Source: Dolomedes plantarius
Lineage: Eukaryota > Arthropoda > Arachnida > Araneae > Dolomedidae
NCBI GenBank assembly: GCA_907164885.2
Contig: OU015496.1
Span: 183,248,374 to 183,312,373, forward strand
DNA length: 64,000 bases
Direction of reading: 5' to 3'
A program made the translations under genes and the position numbers. Under the pieces are notes generated by a model. The model worked only from the letters and a program-made list of their open reading frames with translations, was not told where the DNA came from and did no database searches. Shown one piece after another: positions 50,601 to 59,600 of this stretch. How positions within the stretch are numbered: position 1 is the first letter of the stretch; each line of letters opens with the position of its first letter.

Positions 50601-53600
50601 AAACCCATCTCTAAACACAACACCCAGCCAACTAAAAACAATAATTCTCAAGAATCTAGCACTAAAAATAGCAACGGTCTCTCTGACTTCGCAGAAATCC
50701 TCAAATCTATCAGGGAAATCACTCAAAATACTTTCCATCTCGGATATTTCCAGTTTATTCAAAAACATTGCAGTAGCTCTACGTGCTCCGGACGAGCCGA
50801 TAACAATAATGATGGAAGTTTTTAGAATAATTTGTGAACATTTCTTCCCCGACCCGGGTTCGAACCCAGGCCGGGATGTTTCTGCCCAACTTACTTCAGC
50901 TCACTCTACCCGACCCGAGTTTACTCAGGTCGAACTCTTTTTTTCGCTTATACAGTCATGCGTTTTCATTACGTCTTTAGTTTAAAATTGTTTTTATTTA
51001 AGTTACTTTTTTAGTCACTTAATTATTTTTATGTTTTTTCAAGTAATTTTGCTTTATGACTTAATTTTTTCTCAAGAGCACTGAATTTAAATGTCATGTA
51101 TGTATCACTTGGAATATAGCTTATTGCTCAGGAGCCACATCAATCAGCCCGTATGTGGGAGGCATAGTATCACTGTGGTTTTATTGAAACCTTAGTTCTT
51201 TGACTTTTAGTTTCGGATTAAGCGGACTTTCGGATTACCGAAGTTCGGATTATCGGGACTTCACTGTATCAAAATCAACAAGTTCATATACGCTATGCCA
51301 CTGACTCATGAATCTTAAACATAAGATGTGATAGCACCTAATGGCACTTGGTATTCACGACGACGTTATTAGATCTTTACTGCCACTGTCCTGTTATAAA
51401 ACGAAGATAGTTTAGCTGCTTGCAAAACTATTCTGAAGTCTCTTACATGCCTATTGCTAGGTTATTCATTGATTTTTGAGACTGTTGAATTTTCCTCTTG
51501 GGAGTCTTGTCAGTAATCAGTAATTTTAGAGGATCGTTCAGGTTGAATTTTTTTGTATGGCGTTACCAAAGCTTTGTTACGACTGCAATTTTTAATTTTT
51601 GGATATTCCACTGTTTTGTGATTTCGTCGATTGAAACATTACTGATATAGCATCTTGCTATAATACTTCACCTCGATCAGTTGCACGCGCATACTTTCTC
51701 GAAAAGGAAACTCTTATCAAGCCGTTAAACCGAGGTTGTTTACCTTAAATATTCCTGAATTTTTACCTTAATATTTCGGGTAAATTTACATCTGCTGCTG
51801 CTTGACCAATCGTCTGAAAGTTAATAAATATAACATCTGTTTACTTTTTTATTCTCACACTATATAAAATGATGCTGATGATATATGATGTTTCACGAAA
51901 TTTTAAGGGTAAGAGGAAGTCATCTAACCTTGAAACTTTCGGTGTTCTAAACCACATTATCGAAATCGTATATCATCAAGTAACTTGAATGCTGAAAGTT
52001 CTCACAGGAAGAAATTATTTAGCTGCATGTTTATGACATGACAAGTTAATTGCTTTATTTTATTGTTTTATTTAATATATTCCGAAGGAGCAATCTAAAG
52101 ATAATTATGACTGCTATGTCTATAACAATGGAAATATCTACCAGTCCTAAAGGCATAGTTTTTCAACGAGCCTTTCTTCTTAATAAGTGCCGGACGATGG
52201 TTGAATGGCTAGGGCGCTGGCATTCGGTACCAAATTCCGTGGGTTCGAGTCTCACTCTTGGCATGGATGATTATCGTCGTTCGGAATCGGCTGATAATAC
52301 CTACTGCAGTAGGTCTCGGTCTAATTAACCCTCGTGTAGCAAAAGTTGACCGCAGCGCTCCAAACCAAACCAATCTTCTTAATAAATGTGCTGATGGTAA
52401 GTTCATCCTTCTAGCTTCCAGAAGGCATTCAGTGATCCTTTATCACCAGAAATAATTTTTTTCAAGTGAATTTGGCGGTATAAAGCTTTTATAGCTTGAT
52501 GCCGCCAAATGGGATTGAGATAAAAAAAAAAACTTATAAAAAGTTTTTTATCTTTGTTTTTTTCATACACTTGCTCTGTTTAGTCTCGCAGGATTAATGT
52601 TCAAGTTCCCTTTTCCATGAATATTATGTCATTTTTAAAGCTCAGAAAAAAAAAAACCTTAATACCTGTAATCTCGAAGACTAGAAATGGTGTCATTCGT
52701 AATACACAAGAAATGGTAATTTTTAGGTGAAAATTGCAACATTCAGTTTTTAAAGAAAAATTTAAAAACTCAGTCCCTTATCTAGCAAGATTATTTTTTT
52801 TCGGTAGGTTTTCTACATAAATTCATGTCTGATAAGAAATATGATACAAATATGGCGTTCTACTGCATCTTCTGGTGCGTTGAATTTCAGGCAAATTAAC
52901 TCAGTTTTAGAATTACATAGATTAAATATTGCATTAAAAATGTTAAAGACGACACAAAATTAAATAATTATTGAATGTGCATAGAGAGTAAGTATATTTT
53001 AGCAAAAGCTTCCTAAATTTAAAATTACTTACGCATGCTTTCCAAACAGCTTGTAAGCCATGAGGATAAAAACTTTGTTGATATCATCAGAGGAGATTTC
53101 AGTGTACGGAAACAAATGGCTTAAAGATAGAAAATTTCTTTTAATATATGGAAATAAGCTTCATCGCAAAAATCACTGAGTTATTGAGGGAAGAACTGTG
53201 GCCATTGAGTGCAAAAAATAATACGCCCTTACCTCTCTATCTCCGTTTCATAGTCATCCGAATAGGGTCTCTCAATCAGCTCCCTCAACTCGTCTCGATT
53301 ATATCTTTGGGGATAAAGAAACCGGCTGCGAGTGATTAAAAGAAGTTGCCGATGGCGGAAACTCCTTTCCATTAACTGTAAAAAAGGAAAAAAAGAGTCG
53401 GTTTTTCAGACGGTATGAATGATCTAGTACACATTCCGTTCTCACAGTCTTATCCGGCATATATTATATCTGGTAAATATTCTTTTCCAGGTTTCTAGAA
53501 ATGTAAACATGCAATATTGCATCCCAGAGGTTACAGAACTTCACGAGCTCGCGGCTTTACTGATCTTTTCTGTATTATTTTGAAAAGCACAATAATAAAA

Positions 53601-56600
53601 CAGCCCAAGGAAATATGAGAATATAGTGTATTCTCATAAACTTAATTCATGAGGTCATTATTATTCCTGACCTATGTTAAGACAAAATCGGAAATTCAAG
53701 ATCACTTGCAATCTTTTTAACAAACAAACAAACGTACGTACTACGTTCATACATACACACACATACATACATACAGTAAAACCTCGTTTATCCAACCGCA
53801 AACTCGTGTGGAGGTGGTCAGGCTATCGGTCCGATCCGGCATTTGTTGTAGAGAGGCATACGGCGATTACACAAGGTGTGACAGTGTGGGGAGATATTTG
53901 TTGGGACACACGATCACCTCTAGTCGTCTTTCAACGCACTTTGACGGCACGCAGTTACGTGGACGAAATTTTAATGCCAGTTGTACTGCCTATTCTATCA
54001 AGTCGCCCAGGTGCCATTTATCAGCAAGACAACGCTCGCCCACATACTGCGCGACTCTCCCAACAATGTCTTCAAGGATATGACGTCCTCCCATGGCCTG
54101 CCAGGTCACCAGACCTCTGGCCAATAGAGCACGTCTGGGACGTGCTTGGAAGGCAACTGCAGCCGTCCCGGAATACTGGTGAATTAACTGAGAAAATGCA
54201 AAGATTATGGCATGATCTTCCGCAGGTCATAGGTGACCTCATTGATTCGATGCCACGGCGTGTTTCGACTTTTATAACTGCCAGAGGTGGATTTACTACT
54301 TATTGATTTGTAAACTTTTTCATGCCATATCTTCTTAATAAAATGGTCTGTACTTCTGAATTTGTAATAATTTGCTTATCTCCTCATACACTACATATAT
54401 GTTAAGTTTCGTGATAGTAGCTCGTTTCCTTCTGGGTGCATATATATTTTTTATGACAGAGTGTACTTAGAATGTTTTCAAAAGAATGCAAGTTTTCTGT
54501 TGGTCTAAGTGGCATAAAAGTTGCGGCTCACCTTGAGGGACAAATCAGCTTGGGTTTTGTTTACCTATTCCTTGATTCTTAATTAAGCTTCATTGTTTTG
54601 TACGGTTAATCAATTTTTAATTATACTAATAATCCAGAGGGAAATTTAGGCGGAAGAAAGGAAAAAAAATGAAGCAGTTTTAAAAAGATAATATAGCAGC
54701 AAAGTTTTAACGGCGAATTTTAAAAAACTCTATGCGTTCATAACGATAAGTCCAAAAGATTTCGTTTCTGCACATTTTTAAACATTTAAACTTACTTAGA
54801 GTTCCTGAGCATCTAAAAAATATATTGTATAATGCATTATTATTGAATAGGTGAACGAGAGTCTTAATTGATGTTTCTGAAAATATATTTTTCATAGAGT
54901 CCTGATAAATTTCTAGAGTGCTATAAAAACTCCTTTTTTTTACTTTTCGAAAATTAGTATGAACCCTGTACTCTAACCTAAATATAGGTACTAGCAGTTT
55001 CTTCAGTTTGGACATTCATGTGTATCGAATTTAGAGATATCCACGATCTGCTATCATGTGTCTACGATCATAAAACCTCGATATAAAACACACAATTTGT
55101 CAAGTATAAGTATCTTGCTTTTGTCATAGTTCGTGAGTTCTAGACGAATAAACTAAAGAACCCTGCTACGGCGACAGTTTTCATTGTCTTGTCGATCTAA
55201 TGAATGAGCTGTGAGAGCTTCCAGATTCAAGGTCAAAATCATGAAACGTGAGTTACCTCTTTCATTTCACAGAGATTAAGTTTATTAAGAACTAGCATTT
55301 AGCATAAAGACACTAGTAAGACTGGCTGATGATATCAAGGTCACCAGTCTTGATTAACAGATATTTTATTCTTCCCGAGATATGCGTTAACGCGTGAACA
55401 GATATCAATAAACTGATTAGATGATATTTTATTACAAAGGAATGTGATCCGATAAACATTTGGCTTCTATTTTTATACAACTGAATGTGTTGAGGCGCAA
55501 TTTAAATAAGTAGATTACGGGTACGCAAAATATCAGTCAAACTAATATATTTTTTGAGGTGGTTAAAAATCACACAGACGTGAGCGGATGTATTTTACAG
55601 GTGTTCGGCACTCCTAAAGTCTTTTATTTAATTAAAACAATTTATTAACCACAAAATGAACAACTAGTATGTTTTTGTCAAAAATTTTGGGACTTCCGAA
55701 AGTTCCTTTCTTTTTTAGTGCCTGAAAACACAACTATGTCTGTTTCGCTATAATTTATCATAATAGTTTGTAAAATGCAATATTACCAGGCATTTTTTTA
55801 AAAGTTTTATTTTACTATGCAAAAGGGTAAAATAAAACTTTAAGAAATGTCTGGTAAAAAATTTTAATATACAAGAGGATCGCGTGTTATTATCTAATGT
55901 TGGCGTTTGTCGATAATATGGGGATAAAAAATCGATAATATGGGTGTAAATATTCCATTTCAGATTTTCCCGTATTTTCTCATAAAGGACAACGCACTGA
56001 TTTCTGAACGGCAATAACCTCAACTATTAGTTTATAATGAAGCCTCGTATGCGATTCGTATCTCATGGAAACTTCGAATATTTACATGGCCTTTTAAACG
56101 GTTGTTTAAAAAAAAAATCTACGTGCGTGCGAAGCAAATGAAACTTTAGTGAGTGGAAAAGTGTTTCCTATGGAAATCCATATATACCTAACACACTTCT
56201 TGTGCCATTTTTACTTAAGTCTCCCATTTCTATTTATGACGCCACAAGAACGCTTCACTTCATTAAAAGAGAGAGTGGAATGTGTTTCAGACGCAATGGG
56301 AGCAGAATACTCTCTAGCTTACAATTCTATTAAAAGAGCTTTTAGAAGTTTGGGGAAAATAGGAATATTTTCATCTTGTGTCTGGGAGAACACTGGCAGT
56401 CTCCTCCTAAAAAAAAAAATCCTCTTGACTATAAATTCAATGTACTGATTACACCGTGTTAGAAATGCTTATGAGATGATACCTCAAGTTCTTTGTTACA
56501 CATGCCCGATACATGTTAGTTCATACGTCAGTCAAAAAATTTGAAAATTCGACGTAATGAGCTAATATGTCGCAATGAGTGGAGGAAAATCACCAAAAAG

Positions 56601-59600
56601 AAAATGCATTAAAGTTTTTAATTCTATTTACTTCTTTTCGAAGTTCTCAGAATATCGGATTTTCAAACCGTAGGAATTAAACTGAAATATAATTGAAGCA
56701 GCCTTGAAAGAATATCCGCAGCTTTTCTATTCAATGCGCAATTTTGTCTTCAGAAGTAATCTTTTATACCTTACCCCTTCACAGACTCGAAAAGTTTCAT
56801 TGAAGTGATTAAAAAGAACAAATAATTTATTGCATGAAGTGAAAGTAATTTTCAGTCTGGTTACTAAATTTTTTTTTGTGTTGGAAATGGAACCAACTTA
56901 TGGCTGAGTTGTTTTTTCACCAAATATCAGGTGATTTGTTTCTGCTTGGATCGGAACGTTACTTCGTGCAATAATCCCATATCTTGCGTTAAAAATTTTC
57001 TATCCTTTTTCTACCATACCTGTAAAATATGGCTTCCCCTCATATAGACTTCTTTAAAATTGTGTTTTCTTTATTTCAAAATCGTTCTGTCTTTAAAATA
57101 AACAAAACATCATTTAAGAACAATTTAAATTGCATCCCTAAAGCTTTTCACATTTATTACGAGTTGGTAATAGTCCATCACTAATCCACCCCTAGATGAA
57201 ATATTCTTGGCGAGAGAGCGGTTATTGTATTTGGACGTACAGTCTATTCAACCAGTTTGTATAGATCAAAAAAGAATGACAGATCATTCAACTATGCATA
57301 GTGATCAGCATACCAAGGGAAAAAAATCTTCAAAAAGATAAAACCATCTAAAACTACTAACCATGATTCGTTGCCGTAAATACCACAAGACAAGTAAGAG
57401 AATCGAAATGTAGCTACATGTACGAATTGAAACAGTTTTTTTGTTTCATACCATTAGTATACGCTTGATATCTTAACTCAAATTGAAAAATTCTAGACTG
57501 TGGTATTTATTGCTACAAAAGCAACGAAGCAAGCCGGAGAAAAGACTGGGGTATTGAATTTATTTTTAAAAGGAAATTCCCACCAATTTTTGTTACAATT
57601 AAATATGCTAAAAATACCTTCTAAACTATACTTCATAGAAAAAAAAATCCTAGGTATAGATTAATAACATTTAATAAAGAAAACCTCTGTGGGGAGGATA
57701 ATGTCTTACAAATTAGACAGAGGACATTAAATATTATTATTTATTAATTTATGAAGCTTATTCTGTCGAATCAGATACATACCTCAGCCGTGAAATCGGG
57801 ATCACTTTCTTTCCTTTTGCTGTCTTCTCTTTCTAGATAAAATAAATTTACTAAATTTTCCGTAAAGTAAAGATCAACTATATTTTGATCTTTTTTCATT
57901 CCTCAGACATAAAAACAAATAGAGCTCGTCTTAACCCATGGTAGAAAATATTGGTATTTTATGGTGACTTACAAAATGTAAACGCCGCAATGTGCACTGG
58001 TACCAAAAACTTAAGAACGAGTTAGGATTTGGGCAAAACATACCACAGGAATCTTGAGCACAGCAAAGATGACAAACATAACGAATACGAAACAGTTATT
58101 TTAATACTTTAAATTAGGGTGTTCTAGTAGTTACATCAGTTGTTTTTCTTTTCATTAACCTATTAGAAAACCAACTTATGATAAAGCGCGACTAACAAGA
58201 AACGCCTCACTTTTCTAAAACTGGATCTACTCTCACCAGTAAGGAGTACTTCATCAAACGGCTCTGCTGTCCAGTCATTGAGTTTCTTGCAAATATTTAA
58301 ATGGTATTATCGAAGGATAGGTTTTAATAGGACACAATATAGTACCATTTGCACAGAAAGTCCCCTTTAGCTCAGTCGAATGACCACCGTAAATACAGAT
58401 ATCCTGCACTCGTGCTTTTGTGCGATAATGTTTTTATAACGTTTTCCGGTTTTTGATACACCTTGGCTTGTAGGAGTATATAGTGGTCAGTACTGGGTTT
58501 TGTTTACCTTGGACAGGCAAACGACCTTGGGCTTTCGAACCGAATCCGTTGTTGCGCCGTGAACTCACGCAGTCAATACAATGCTGTAAGGATGGCGTTA
58601 TTCAACTCTTTGGTCTTTCCTCGATACTACCAATAATTCGAGCTCAAGTGAATCATTCAGATGTCCTGAAGTGGTGATTTTGTTGTCTGCACAAAATATG
58701 AATCCCTGGTACTCCTGCAGTAGTTGTTTCTAAGCAGAGAAACGCCTACTGCAGAACTGTCGAGAGCCGACACTAAATCAGACCGGGCTATTAGGTTTTA
58801 CAAAAGGGCTCAGTATTGGGCCCAACCGGGACGCCTAAGAATCCCAGGAAATGTTATCTCCTTATCCCGCACACCTCGGAGGGGTCCTTAGTTATTGTCT
58901 CTACCTTAACATTGTGAACTGAATCGAATAAAGGAATTTTTAAAAAATGTTCCAAACAGACAACAAGGTAAAAATTTTCTTGGTTTCTCGTCTCAAACAA
59001 ACTTTTAGGGCAGTAGTTTTTGCTTATTTTTTTTTTGTGTGTAATGGATAAATTCACTTTATTTATCTATATGAAATAGTTCCTATGATTCGCTGCTGGC
59101 GTCCCTCTATCCACAATTTTAGAAACCACTACATCTTTTCATCAAGTCTCTAGATCTCGGTGAGCTTCGCCCTCAAGAGAATTTTTAGTCGAGAAGATTT
59201 TATCACTTGAAGACCTTCGGCTATAAATCGAAATTAAAGTCAATTAATTAGTGATGAATACAATTACAACAGGGCCACTTTTGTAAATAGGCAGCTCCAC
59301 TTTAGAGAATTCATCGCTCGCATCCAGTTTTAAATGGTTTATATCAGTATTTAGAAATAAAAAAATCATATGTAACACTCGATAAAACAAAATAATTTGC
59401 TACAAATACTACACAAAGTGTGCGTTGAAATAATTTAAGTTCATAAAAAGACCATGCGCTAAATTTGAATGTTTTGTCCATCTTTATGCTGTTTAAGAGC
59501 TGGAATAGGGATTATTTCCTGAAGTCACTATGGCTACGATTTTAAGAAATATATCGTTCGCATCAAAATTTAAATGGTATGCGTTCGAGTTTAGGAATCC

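Larger units (their letters stand above)
48239..51266 (+). mobile_element. Tigger element with two nested insertions
   Basis: Inverted ends CAGTGGAGTCCCGATAATCC on the left and the complement of CAGTGAAGTCCCGATAATCC on the right are flanked by TA (48237-48238 and 51267-51268). Only the last part of a transposase remains, so it is an internally deleted copy. It carries a hAT MITE and a Jockey-type LINE ORF1 fragment. Confidence 0.88.
17547..53032 (-). other. PDE giant intron (35.5 kb) hosting the kinase gene
   Basis: It runs from donor GTAAGT after the exon at 53033 to acceptor TTTTCAG before the exon at 17546. Phase 2 on both sides joins a split Ala codon. It contains the complete plus-strand kinase gene and many transposons, listed separately. 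Confidence 0.8.

Noticed and set aside
52189..52262. Functional tRNA gene
   Set aside because: It has A and B boxes but the cloverleaf does not close; it is the SINE head with target duplications around the whole element.
56149..56448. 99-codon plus frame with a helix-like middle (ERFTSLKERVECVSDAMG)
   Set aside because: No recognisable family, no splice logic and no conserved neighbour.
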